From: Paenibacillus sp. FSL H3-0469
GTDB lineage: Bacteria > Bacillota > Bacilli > Paenibacillales > Paenibacillaceae
Assembly: GCF_038051945.1 (NCBI RefSeq)
Contig: NZ_CP150302.1
Location: forward strand, 7,378,001 to 7,442,000
Direction: 5' to 3'
Length of the DNA: 64,000 nucleotides
Below the pieces are notes generated by a model, which was given only the letters and a program-made list of their open reading frames with translations, did not search any database and was not told the DNA's origin. The translations under genes were made by a program, and so were the position numbers. This document shows positions 7,362 through 16,059 of the stretch, one piece after another. How positions within the stretch are numbered: the first letter of the stretch is position 1; the number at the start of each line of letters is the position of its first letter.

Positions 7362-8420
7362 CTATGTGCTGCGCAGATGAAACAATCCGTACGTTACGGC
7401 AGAAACTGCAATCTGCGGCTCATACTGCCACGAGGTCTCCTGACGGCGGCGGTTGTACTGCTCCTGGATGGCGAGCCGCTTCTCTTCTTCCGGTTCTTTC
7501 AGCAGCTCCGCGTAGTAGATGTCCACGATACTAAGCTCCAGCTCCAGCCGCTCTCGGGCTTCTTCCGCCCAGGTGTAATCCAGCAGCGCCAGCTTGGAAG
7601 TCAGATATCCCTCCAGCCGGTCGGCTCCGTCCGTAATCCCCAACTCGAACGGCTGAACATGAATGTTCTCCGGCAGCCGTGGCGTCAGCTCCTTGCCGGC
7701 CAGCCGGGCCTCGAAGTCCGGGACGATCAGCCCGGTGGTTAAAGAGACCGCGATGAAATGCAGCTCCTCGCGCTTCAGGTCACAGGTCATTTCGACCTTG
7801 TAGCAGACCGCCAGCCACGGCTCGTAGGCGGCCGAGAACAAGGTGGTCCGCTGCCTGAGGCCAGGGTCCTCGAACAGTTGGAGACACCGGCCTTCGTCCC
7901 GCGCCGCCGACCAGATCTGCCGCAGGCGCTTGCTGCCGTAGGTCACATCCTCGCGGCGGATCATCCCCGGTCCGAGGCGCGGCAGCGCCGGAACGATGCC
8001 GAAATACCGCGCGAGGATGCTGTCTTCCGGCGCAGCCGATACCCCCGGCGGCAACGCCGCTCCCTGCGCCGCGCCAAGGTCCGCGCTTGCTTCGGCATCC
8101 GCCGCCCCGGCCAGACCCGGCGGCGCTCCCGCCCCTGCCGGGCGGCTTGCCCCGCCGCGCGGGCGGGCCGCAGGCGTGGCAGCCTGCGCGGCCAGTTCAT
8201 CGTACTTCTGCGGGTCGAAGACGAAGCTGAAGGACAGGGTCTCGGGATCTACGCCCGTGCGCTCCACGAAGCCCCAATAATAAGGGCGGTCCGTCAGCAT
8301 CCGGTCCGCGCGCGGGGAGAGCTTCACCGTCACATGCAGGGGAGAGGATTCGAGAATGGTGCATTCGGTCGCTTCGAGATAATCCATGACCTGCTTGCGC
8401 ACCTCTGTAGGAGTCAGCAT
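7362..8420 (-). CDS. yqhG: YqhG family protein with an Ala/Pro/Gly-rich insertion
   Basis: 352 residues, YqhG family, function unknown. The N-terminal part (QVMDYLEATEC, RADRMLTDRPYYWGFVERTG) and C-terminal part (SKRLRQIWSAARDEGRC, LEGYLTSKLALLDYTWAEEARERLELEL) look conserved. Between them, residues about 76-133 form a low-complexity Ala/Pro/Gly stretch encoded by extremely GC-rich DNA (about 8021-8192), which explains the length. The start ATG overlaps the stop of yqhH by one base, so the two are translationally coupled. The yqhH-yqhG pairing is the same as in B. subtilis. Confidence 0.88.
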   Translation of the reverse strand: MLTPTEVRKQVMDYLEATECTILESSPLHVTVKLSPRADRMLTDRPYYWGFVERTGVDPETLSFSFVFDPQKYDELAAQAATPAARPRGGASRPAGAGAPPGLAGAADAEASADLGAAQGAALPPGVSAAPEDSILARYFGIVPALPRLGPGMIRREDVTYGSKRLRQIWSAARDEGRCLQLFEDPGLRQRTTLFSAAYEPWLAVCYKVEMTCDLKREELHFIAVSLTTGLIVPDFEARLAGKELTPRLPENIHVQPFELGITDGADRLEGYLTSKLALLDYTWAEEARERLELELSIVDIYYAELLKEPEEEKRLAIQEQYNRRRQETSWQYEPQIAVSAVTYGLFHLRST

Positions 8421-10165
8421 CAGTTAGGCACCCCGCTATCATCCAGCTTGGCGTGGGTCAATTCACTGAGCGAATCGCCGATCGTATCCAGCCCGCTGCG
8501 CAGCTCCTCGTCGCTGCCCGCTTCGAGAACGATTTTGTACAGGCTTTTTTCAAGCGAGCCCTTCTGCTCGAAGCGCTCCAGAATGACATCCAGCCCGCCG
8601 ATGACCATCTCGAACATGTTGATTTTCTCATGCAGCAGGTGGAGGATATGCTCTTCAATCGTCCCTTCGGTGGAGAGGTTATAGATGACCACATCATTCT
8701 CCTGACCGAGCCGGTGGACCCGGCCGATCCGCTGCTCGACCCGCATCGGGTTCCAAGGCAGATCGAAATTGATCATATGGTGGCAGAACTGCAGGTTGAT
8801 CCCTTCGCCGCCGGCTTCAGTGGCAATCATCACCTGGGCGCGTCCGCGGAAGAGGTCCATCATCCAGTCTTTTTTGCCGCGGTTCATCCCGCCGGAATAC
8901 GTCACACATTGCAGTCCATGCTCGCGGAAATACTGAAGCAGATACTCCTGCGTGGCCCGGTATTCCGTGAAGACGATCACCTTCTCGTTCATTTCACGGA
9001 TTAATTCCATCGTCTTCTCCGCCTTGGTATTCGTCTTGACCGTTCGGATCGTCTGGAGCAGCCCCATCATCCGCTCGCGCTTGGGCGAATCGGCCGGCAG
9101 CTTCTTGATCAGATTCACCAGCGTAACGAACACCGCATCCCGGCTGCTGCACACCTCACGTTGAAGCGTGACCAGGGAGAGCATACTGCTGAGATTGCCG
9201 CCCGCCTCCTGATACTGTTCTTTGACAAAAGCGGTCACGCCATCATACAGCGCCTTCTCCTCTGCGGAGAGGGTGAGGGGGATATTGCGCACCTTGCGCT
9301 TGGTGAAATTCACCGGGCCTTCGCCCCGGCGGTTGCGGATCATGACCTTGGACAGCTCGCCCCGGAGCTGAACCTCATTCTTGGGCTGGCGCTTATCCAC
9401 CACGAAATTGGTAGCAAAATCGCCCTGATTCCCAAGCTGGCCCGGCTTCAGCAGCGTAATCAGATTGAACAGCTCGCCAAGATCGTTCTGCACGGGGGTG
9501 GCGGTGAGCAGCAGGCAGTATTTTTTGCGGAGCTGCTGTACGAACAGATAATTGGTCGATTTCTTGTTCTTCAGCTTATGGGCTTCGTCGATAATCAGCA
9601 TGTCATACTCCTGGCTCAGCAGCATTTCCTTATGAGGGTCACGCTTGGCTGTATCCATCGAGGCGACGACAATGTCATTGCCCCAGGAATAGGCTTTCTT
9701 TTGCGCTACGGCAGAGATTCCGAACTTCGTATTCAGCTCTCGTACCCATTGCAGGACAAGCGAGGCCGGCACCAGAATCAGAACCTTGCTCACCAGCCCG
9801 CGCACCAGATATTCCTTCAGCACAAGTCCCGCTTCGATGGTCTTGCCAAGTCCGACTTCATCGGCCAGAATCGCTCGTCCCGACATCTCGAACAGCACCT
9901 TGTGCGCCGTATCCAGCTGATGGGGCAGGGGAGACAGCCCGGACAGATGCTTCATACACTGCAGCTCATCGAAGCTGGTCACCAGGCCCGACTGCTCTCC
10001 CTGTACAGCAAGGCGGGATAAGCGCCAGTCGCCCCACGGCCCTCCTTTATCGAGTCTCGATTCCAGATCATGCAGCCAGTTACGCTCAAAAGATAGAGGA
10101 ACAGGCAGCAGCGGCGCAGAAGTTACCTTCTCTTGGGGCAAGGAATTGCGGAATAATTGCGTCAT
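8420..10165 (-). CDS. yqhH: SNF2-type DEAD/DEAH helicase YqhH
   Basis: 581-residue Swi2/Snf2-related ATPase. Walker A DEVGLGKT is at residues 102-109, followed by DEAH in IIDEAHKLKN, TATPVQND, and helicase motifs in the C-terminal lobe (ATEAGGEGINLQFC, RIGRVHRLGQ). The family resembles RapA/HepA-like ATPases; the YqhH role itself is not established. GGAGGAGG precedes the ATG. It heads a leftward operon with yqhG. Confidence 0.92.
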   Translation of the reverse strand: MTQLFRNSLPQEKVTSAPLLPVPLSFERNWLHDLESRLDKGGPWGDWRLSRLAVQGEQSGLVTSFDELQCMKHLSGLSPLPHQLDTAHKVLFEMSGRAILADEVGLGKTIEAGLVLKEYLVRGLVSKVLILVPASLVLQWVRELNTKFGISAVAQKKAYSWGNDIVVASMDTAKRDPHKEMLLSQEYDMLIIDEAHKLKNKKSTNYLFVQQLRKKYCLLLTATPVQNDLGELFNLITLLKPGQLGNQGDFATNFVVDKRQPKNEVQLRGELSKVMIRNRRGEGPVNFTKRKVRNIPLTLSAEEKALYDGVTAFVKEQYQEAGGNLSSMLSLVTLQREVCSSRDAVFVTLVNLIKKLPADSPKRERMMGLLQTIRTVKTNTKAEKTMELIREMNEKVIVFTEYRATQEYLLQYFREHGLQCVTYSGGMNRGKKDWMMDLFRGRAQVMIATEAGGEGINLQFCHHMINFDLPWNPMRVEQRIGRVHRLGQENDVVIYNLSTEGTIEEHILHLLHEKINMFEMVIGGLDVILERFEQKGSLEKSLYKIVLEAGSDEELRSGLDTIGDSLSELTHAKLDDSGVPN

Positions 10166-10402
10166 GTTGCAGCCTCCTCCGTCGCAGTTTCATATCGAAA
10201 TGCGTAACAGTAGTATGCTCGTTTCAGAGAGATTTCATAACCAGAGGGGCATGGAATTCACAGAGGAACGCTGTAATCCGCCTTGAAAGCTTTCAGTTCC
10301 GCTGCCCTGCAAAAAAGCGAGAAAGAGGGAGGAAATCAGCCGTTCTTTTCCTGTTTTTCCGTTATTCCTGCCTGGGGCTGCTTTTTCAAAAAAGACCTCT
10401 AT

Positions 10403-10449
10403 CCACAACATGTGGTATAGTTTAAAAGTTAACGCACACCATATATTGT
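10403..10449 (+). promoter_or_regulatory. Tandem NrdR boxes upstream of nrdJ
   Basis: Two 16-mers start 31 bp apart: CCACAACATGTGGTAT (10403-10418) and GCACACCATATATTGT (10434-10449). By eye they match the NrdR consensus ACACWATATATWGTGT at 11 and 12 of 16 positions. The three-helical-turn spacing is the usual NrdR arrangement. A -10-like TATAGT (10416-10421) overlaps the first box, so binding would block transcription. The 5' leader to the TTG start is about 165 nt, and no B12 riboswitch could be recognised in it. Confidence 0.72.
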
Positions 10450-10590
10450 TACAAAAGCATGAAATTTAGCGGGTATGCGGATTTAATTCGGTTGTTTGTT
10501 ATTGACAAAAGGAGCTTTCGCCGGACAAGCAGGCTGCGGCTGCCTTGCCGCCGGAAGCATGACCTATTACATCCCCGGGAGGTTTTGGTA

Positions 10591-13500
10591 TTGAGTACAG
10601 TGGAACACAACAAGCGTCTAGAGGGTCTGAGCGAGAAAATATTCCTGGACCGTTACGCCTGGAAGGACGCAGACAGCAATAATGCCAAGGTAGGCGATGT
10701 GGTGCTAGTCCTGACCAAGGACGATCCGAAGTTCCCGACCAAGGAGGTCGGCGAGATTGTGGAGCGCACAGGCCGGATCGTTACGGTTCGAACCCGCAGC
10801 GGGGAGCTGGTGCAGTCGGATGTCGAGAAGCTGACGCTGAACATCGAGAAGACGCCGGAGGAGATGTGGGATCGTCTGGCGGCCGCGATGGCCTCAGTAG
10901 AGAAGACACCCGAGCTTCAGGAGGAGTGGACCAGCCGGTTCCGCTCCATTCTGGATGACTGGAAGCTGGTTCCAGGGGGACGGATTGCGGCTGGCGCCGG
11001 GGCAAGCGAAGAGCTTACGTTATTCAACTGCTATGTTATTCCCTCTCCAAAAGACAGCCGGGGCGGCATCATGGAGACCCTCTCCGAGATGACCGAGATT
11101 ATGGCCCGCGGCGGCGGGGTTGGCATCAATCTGTCCTCGCTGCGTCCGCGCCGCGCTATTGTCCGTGGGGTGAACGGTTCCTCCAGCGGCTCTGTCTCCT
11201 GGGGTGGCCTCTTCAGCTACACTACCGGACTGATTGAACAGGGCGGCAGCCGCCGCGGTGCGCTGATGCTGATGATTAACGACTGGCACCCGGATGTGCT
11301 GGATTTCATTACCGTGAAGCAGACGATGGGCCAGGTGACGAACGCCAATCTATCGGTATGCGTGAGCAACAGCTTCATGAAGGCCGTGAAGGAGGATCTG
11401 GATTGGGAATTGGTCTTCCCCGATACGACTGACCCGGATTATGACACCCTGTGGGACGGCGATCTCGATAAATGGAAGGCCGATAACCGCCGCGTCATTC
11501 CTTACCGTACCGTCAGAGCGCGCGATATCTGGCAGACGATTATCGAATCGGCCTGGAAATCAGCGGAGCCGGGCGTTGTTTTCATGGAGTATTATAACCA
11601 GATGTCTAATAGCTGGTATTTCAATCCAATCATTTGTACCAATCCGTGCTTCCACCCGGATACCCGTATTGCAACGGAATATGGACTTTTAACCATTGAA
11701 GAGTTATATAAGAAGGTTGGAACGGAATCCTTCCTGGTGGGAACCGATTTGAGACTAGTCGAGCAGGCCAAAGTGGTCGGCGGCAGAAGCTATGAAGTTC
11801 CAGGTCTACAGATGAGACGGGCTACAGTGTTCCCGACTGGGACCAGAGAAACCTTGAAGATCTCGCTGCAAAATGGGGTTGTGCTATCCGTTACGCCTGA
11901 GCACCGCTTATTTACCGACTCCGGCTGGAAAGAGGCCCGGAACCTGAATGCAGAGGATTGTGTATATTTGCAGTCCGGTGAAGGCGGGTTTGCGGCTGAG
12001 GATCAGCTTGGTGAGGGTTGGGTCCGCGAACAGCTTGAGGGACTTGGAGTCAAGGCGGTTAGAGCCGGTGAGAAAGAGGTTCCGGCTGCACTGTATAGCG
12101 CTTCACGTGAGACCGTTGTTGCGTTCCTGCAAGGATTATTCTCGGCAGACGGAACGGTATATGACCGAGATGAGATGCACCGTTCGGTACGGCTGACTTC
12201 AGCTTCGAAGAAGCTGCTTCAAGGCGTTCAATTGCTGCTGCTTAATTTCGGAATTAACAGCTCCATCAATAGCGACGGACACAGCGGATTCTATGAGCTT
12301 ATCCTAAGCGGCAACAACATCCTGGAATTCAAGAATAAGATCGGCTTCAAGCTTCTTACCAGAAAACAAGAGGCACTGGAGCGCATTGCCAGACCTTCCC
12401 GCAAAAATGAAAAGTTTATCTCCAAAGTCGTTGGTATCGAAGCAGGCGAGGTTGTGACGGTATACGATATTACTGAGCCTGTTACGCACTCCCTGATCGC
12501 TGGCGGTGTTGTGGCTCATAACTGCGGGGAACAGGGCCTGCCCGGCTGGGGCGTGTGCAACCTGTCCGCAGTCAATCTCTCCAAGTTCTACGATGCCGAT
12601 AACCATGATGTGGACTGGGCAGATCTTGCGAGAACTACCCGTTATTCCGTGCGTTTCCTGGATAATGTTATCGACAAGACACCGTATCATTTCCCGGAAA
12701 ATGAAGCGAACCAGAAGCTCGAACGCCGCGTAGGCCTCGGCACCATGGGACTGGCTGAGCTGATGATTAAGCTGAATATCCGCTACGGCAGCCCCGAATC
12801 GCTGGAGTTCCTGGACAAGCTCTACGGCTTCATGGCCCGCGAGGCCTATCTGGCTTCTGCGGAGATTGCCGGAGAGAAGGGCTCATTCCAGGCGTTTGAC
12901 ACCGACAAATATTTGCAGAGCGGCTTTATGCGGAATATTACCGAGGTGTACCCGGAGGTCGGCGAATCGATCCGTAAGCATGGCATGCGTAACGTGACTG
13001 TAATCACCCAGGCCCCTACCGGCAGCACAGGAACCATGGTCGGTACATCTACAGGCATCGAGCCGTATTTTGCCTTCAAATATTTCCGCCAGAGCCGTCT
13101 CGGCTATGACGAGCAGTTCGTGCCGATCGCTCAAGAATGGCTGGAAGCCCATCCGGGAGAGGAGCTGCCGGAATACTTCGTCACTTCGATGGACCTGTCC
13201 GCTAAGGATCATATCCGTGCTCAGGCCGCTATTCAGCGCTGGGTGGACAGCTCCATCTCCAAGACCGCGAACTGCCCGTCCGACTTCACGGTAGAAGAGA
13301 CCGCCGAGCTGTACGAAATGGCCTTCGATCTGGGCTGCAAAGGCGTGACGATCTACCGTGACGGCAGCCGTGATGTGCAGGTGCTGGAAACGGCGAAGAA
13401 GGAAGACAAGAAGGAAGAGGCAGCTGAAGTTAAGTCGGTGGAGGCTAAGGAAGCAAAACAGGCAGCTCCGGCTACTGTAGTTGCAAAGCCAATGACTATG

Positions 13501-14127
13501 GAAGCATCGGCGGGCCTGCCAGGGGCCAGCGGAGTAGACAAACAATACAAGAAGCGTCCGCAGGTGCTGCGCGGAGCGACCTATAAGATCAACACACCGT
13601 TCGGCATGGCGTATATCACCATCAATGACCTTGATGGCATCCCGGCCGAAATCTTCCTGAACGTCGGCAAGGCTGGCTCTGACGTCTTCGCCATGGCCGA
13701 AGCCCTCGGTCGAGTTTGCTCGCTGTTCCTGCGCTATGGCGACCACGGCGAGAAGGTCGGCCTGCTGATCAAGCACCTCAAGGGCATCGGCGGATCCGGC
13801 GCCATCGGCTTCGGTGCGAATCGCGTCGAGTCTATCGCCGACGCAGTAGCCAAAGCCCTGGAGACCCATGTGCTGAACAACGCCCATGACGACCATATCC
13901 CAGCGCCCATAGCGGCTACACTGGAGCTTGATTTCAACGAGGCGCTGAGCGCTGAGCTGAAATCCACCGTTCCTCCGGTAGCAACGAACGATAGCCACGG
14001 CGGTCATGACGCGCACAGCCACGTTACTGCTTCGCGGGATCTCTGCCCTTCCTGCGGGAGTGCCTCGCTGATTAATATTGAGGGATGTAAGACCTGCGGG
14101 AATTGCGGGTATAGCCGGTGCGGGTGA
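10591..14127 (+). CDS. nrdJ: Vitamin B12-dependent (class II) ribonucleotide reductase with intein
   Basis: 1178-residue precursor that makes deoxyribonucleotides using adenosylcobalamin. Redox Cys C147 is in LFNCYV, and GGGVGINLSSLRPR marks the barrel core. An intein occupies residues 353-644. Immediately after it comes CGEQ, so the spliced product reads NPCGEQ, the thiyl-radical cysteine motif. A charged linker (KKEDKKEEAAE) leads to a TSCPD-type domain and a C-terminal zinc-ribbon-like tail with six Cys (CPSC, CKTCGNC, C). Spliced length is about 886 residues. TTG 10591 is preferred because CGGGAGG lies 8 nt upstream; the longer frame to 10459 has no RBS. NrdR boxes lie upstream. Confidence 0.93.
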   Translation: MSTVEHNKRLEGLSEKIFLDRYAWKDADSNNAKVGDVVLVLTKDDPKFPTKEVGEIVERTGRIVTVRTRSGELVQSDVEKLTLNIEKTPEEMWDRLAAAMASVEKTPELQEEWTSRFRSILDDWKLVPGGRIAAGAGASEELTLFNCYVIPSPKDSRGGIMETLSEMTEIMARGGGVGINLSSLRPRRAIVRGVNGSSSGSVSWGGLFSYTTGLIEQGGSRRGALMLMINDWHPDVLDFITVKQTMGQVTNANLSVCVSNSFMKAVKEDLDWELVFPDTTDPDYDTLWDGDLDKWKADNRRVIPYRTVRARDIWQTIIESAWKSAEPGVVFMEYYNQMSNSWYFNPIICTNPCFHPDTRIATEYGLLTIEELYKKVGTESFLVGTDLRLVEQAKVVGGRSYEVPGLQMRRATVFPTGTRETLKISLQNGVVLSVTPEHRLFTDSGWKEARNLNAEDCVYLQSGEGGFAAEDQLGEGWVREQLEGLGVKAVRAGEKEVPAALYSASRETVVAFLQGLFSADGTVYDRDEMHRSVRLTSASKKLLQGVQLLLLNFGINSSINSDGHSGFYELILSGNNILEFKNKIGFKLLTRKQEALERIARPSRKNEKFISKVVGIEAGEVVTVYDITEPVTHSLIAGGVVAHNCGEQGLPGWGVCNLSAVNLSKFYDADNHDVDWADLARTTRYSVRFLDNVIDKTPYHFPENEANQKLERRVGLGTMGLAELMIKLNIRYGSPESLEFLDKLYGFMAREAYLASAEIAGEKGSFQAFDTDKYLQSGFMRNITEVYPEVGESIRKHGMRNVTVITQAPTGSTGTMVGTSTGIEPYFAFKYFRQSRLGYDEQFVPIAQEWLEAHPGEELPEYFVTSMDLSAKDHIRAQAAIQRWVDSSISKTANCPSDFTVEETAELYEMAFDLGCKGVTIYRDGSRDVQVLETAKKEDKKEEAAEVKSVEAKEAKQAAPATVVAKPMTMEASAGLPGASGVDKQYKKRPQVLRGATYKINTPFGMAYITINDLDGIPAEIFLNVGKAGSDVFAMAEALGRVCSLFLRYGDHGEKVGLLIKHLKGIGGSGAIGFGANRVESIADAVAKALETHVLNNAHDDHIPAPIAATLELDFNEALSAELKSTVPPVATNDSHGGHDAHSHVTASRDLCPSCGSASLINIEGCKTCGNCGYSRCG
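11647..12522 (+). mobile_element. NrdJ intein with LAGLIDADG-type endonuclease region
   Basis: 292 residues in frame with nrdJ. It starts with Cys (CFHPDTRIATEYG, block A). It continues with VVLSVTPEHRLFT (block B, with the TxxH motif) and ends with VVTVYDITEPVTHSLI and GGVVAHN before the +1 Cys (blocks F and G). All splice-junction residues (Cys1, Asn292, Cys+1) are present, so splicing should work. The central part has one good dodecapeptide motif (FLQGLFSADGTVY); a second is not clear. The homing endonuclease may therefore be reduced. The insertion point is immediately before the catalytic Cys of the NPCGE motif. Confidence 0.93.
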
Positions 14128-14260
14128 GGAAATCAAAAACAGGACATCCACAATCTTAAGTGAAAAATCATTTTCTGCACAGATTTAACAGATGTAATTC
14201 TAGCCTTTAGAAATCCGTATTTTCCTTATGCAATAACAAACATTGTGAGGAGGAATTTAA

Positions 14261-14440
14261 ATGCGTGATCGTAATAAGGATGGTCAATATCGTCAGAAGC
14301 GTGCAGACACAAAGGTTGGGAATATCGAAGCTAAGTATGGGGTTGATTTTGGGGTTCGAAGTGACATGGAGCTTGGGACCTTAAGAAAACAGCATGGCGA
14401 CAAATCACTGACTCAAATTCTAAAAGATCAAAACAAATAA
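14261..14440 (+). CDS. Small hypothetical protein (59 aa)
   Basis: ATG 14261 is preceded by GTGAGGAGG at good spacing, and the frame ends at TAA 14438. The peptide is highly charged: basic N-terminus (MRDRNKDGQYRQKR), then YGVDFGVRSDMELGTLRK and a C-terminal LTQILKDQNK. The DFGVRSDMxLGTL pattern resembles short conserved hypothetical proteins of Firmicutes. Function is unknown. It opens the AT-rich block and is followed by its own terminator (14448-14477). Confidence 0.75.
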   Translation: MRDRNKDGQYRQKRADTKVGNIEAKYGVDFGVRSDMELGTLRKQHGDKSLTQILKDQNK

Positions 14441-14447
14441 CAACATA

Positions 14448-14477
14448 GGGGGAGTGACTGTTGGCTCCCCTTTCTTT
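14448..14477 (+). terminator. Rho-independent terminator after the 59-aa gene
   Basis: GGGGAG (14449-14454) pairs with CTCCCC (14465-14470), followed by TTTCTTT. It lies just past the stop at 14440. Confidence 0.7.
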
Positions 14478-14850
14478 AATAAAATGACAGCAAGAAACGC
14501 ATAAGGTTCGCATAACAACCAATAAGGGAGTCATAATGTATGCCTCAGATAATAAATCAAGTAACCAAGTTAGCAGTTCGTAAATAGTTATATACTCATG
14601 TTACTGATTAAGCTTAGAAGAAGCGATACCATTATTGATGGGAAGAGTAATAAATAAGAACATTAAAGAATTACTCCAACGTGTTAAATGCCTTTGCTTA
14701 ATTTGATGAACATGTAAATTTTGAAAAATTAATAATTGAACATGTTTTCCTTAGATAATAAGATTGATTAAAAAATTATATTGGAGAATGAATAATTTAC
14801 AGAACAAAGTAATGAAATCCACATTATGATTAGTGAAAGGAGAATAGTAA
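14478..14850. other. AT-rich gap with no gene seen
   Basis: Roughly 370 bp of very AT-rich DNA between the small gene and the helicase. No open frame has a ribosome-binding site except the helicase's own GAAAGGAG near 14838. I see no repeats, attachment site or clear promoter hexamers. Confidence 0.5.
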
Positions 14851-16059
14851 ATGAGTCATTTCTCAGAAAGATATAATGATCTACGTTATACTATTTCGAC
14901 TGATGGAACGCTTGGACTGAGGAATGCTCAAATAGGCGCTATTCATGCGATTGCTTCATTTAATACTTTGCAGAAAAAAATCGCTGGTATAGTTGTCATG
15001 CCAACAGGATCAGGAAAGACGGCCGTTTTAATGATGGCACCATATATCACGAATAGCATGAAAGTTTTAATTGTAACACCAAGTGTCATGGTTCGTGGAC
15101 AAATCTTTAACGACTTTTCAGAGCTTAAAACACTGAAAAAGGCTTTGGTTTTTACGAATGAAATTACTCCGCCAGCTGTTTATGAACTGAAAAATAAATA
15201 TTCTATTGAACTTCAATCTACTGTTGAAGCTGCAGATGTTATTATTGCAACTCCTCAATGCGCATTGTCCTTATCTGAAAGTGATATTAGTAATTTATTT
15301 GATTTAGTATTAATAGATGAGGCGCATCATGTACCGGCACTTACATGGCAACAGATCCTTATAAACATGAAGGAATCGAACCATTTTTTATTCACTGCTA
15401 CGCCTTTTCGCATGGATCGTAAAGAGATCAAGGGCGAAATTTTATATACTTATCCGTTGTCAATGGCTCACCGTGATGGTATTTTTGGTGAAATTCTTTA
15501 CATCCCGATTGATGAGGCACCTGAAAAAGATAAACTCATTGCAAAAGAAGCAGAACGTTTATTTCTAAACGATAGACAGCAAGGATACGATCATTACCTT
15601 ATGGTGAGAACTGATACTAAAGAGAAGGCTAAATACCTAGAACATCTTTACAAAACCGAAACAGCTTTAACTTTAAAACGCATAGATAGCTCTATGTCTT
15701 TCAGGACTGTAGAACTGAGTATTAGCGCATTAAAAGAAAGAAAGATTGATGGAATCATTTGTGTTGATATGTTAGGAGAAGGATTTGACTTCCCTAATTT
15801 GAAAATAGCTGCTATTCATGATCCTCATAAATCTCTTGCTAATACTCTCCAGTTCATTGGCAGATTTGCACGAACAAATGCTGAAAATATTGGTGTTGCA
15901 AAATTTATTGCCATGAATGATGAAGAATTGATGGTGGAAAATTTCAAGCTTTTTTCTAGTGATGCTATTTGGCAAGAAATAATAGTGGACCATGAGCGAG
16001 AGAACTATTCGCAAAGAAGAAGAAGTAAAAAAAAATCTAAGCGAGTACGTTCGAGATGA
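14851..16059 (+). CDS. DEAD/DEAH helicase, N-terminal part (frame interrupted)
   Basis: 402 residues of a superfamily 2 helicase. Walker A MPTGSGKT (residues 50-57), DEAH (156-159), TATPF (182-186), VDMLGEGFDFP (about 305-315) and motif VI QFIGRFART (334-342) are all present, so both RecA lobes are complete. The last 24 residues after EIIVDH turn Lys/Arg/Ser-rich, as in a wrong frame. The sensible continuation (MSERTIRKEEEVKKNLSEYV) lies in the +1 frame at 15992. One extra C at about 15990-15991 would explain the break. Base composition is much more AT-rich than the flanks. GAAAGGAG precedes the ATG. A defence or DNA-repair role is possible but unproven. Confidence 0.85.
   Translation: MSHFSERYNDLRYTISTDGTLGLRNAQIGAIHAIASFNTLQKKIAGIVVMPTGSGKTAVLMMAPYITNSMKVLIVTPSVMVRGQIFNDFSELKTLKKALVFTNEITPPAVYELKNKYSIELQSTVEAADVIIATPQCALSLSESDISNLFDLVLIDEAHHVPALTWQQILINMKESNHFLFTATPFRMDRKEIKGEILYTYPLSMAHRDGIFGEILYIPIDEAPEKDKLIAKEAERLFLNDRQQGYDHYLMVRTDTKEKAKYLEHLYKTETALTLKRIDSSMSFRTVELSISALKERKIDGIICVDMLGEGFDFPNLKIAAIHDPHKSLANTLQFIGRFARTNAENIGVAKFIAMNDEELMVENFKLFSSDAIWQEIIVDHERENYSQRRRSKKKSKRVRSR

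Noticed and set aside
10166-10590. Cobalamin riboswitch before nrdJ
   Set aside because: I could not find the conserved B12-box sequence or the expected fold; NrdR boxes explain control better.
12121-12410. Separate endonuclease gene in nrdJ
   Set aside because: It is in frame and flanked by intein splice motifs, so it is part of the NrdJ precursor.
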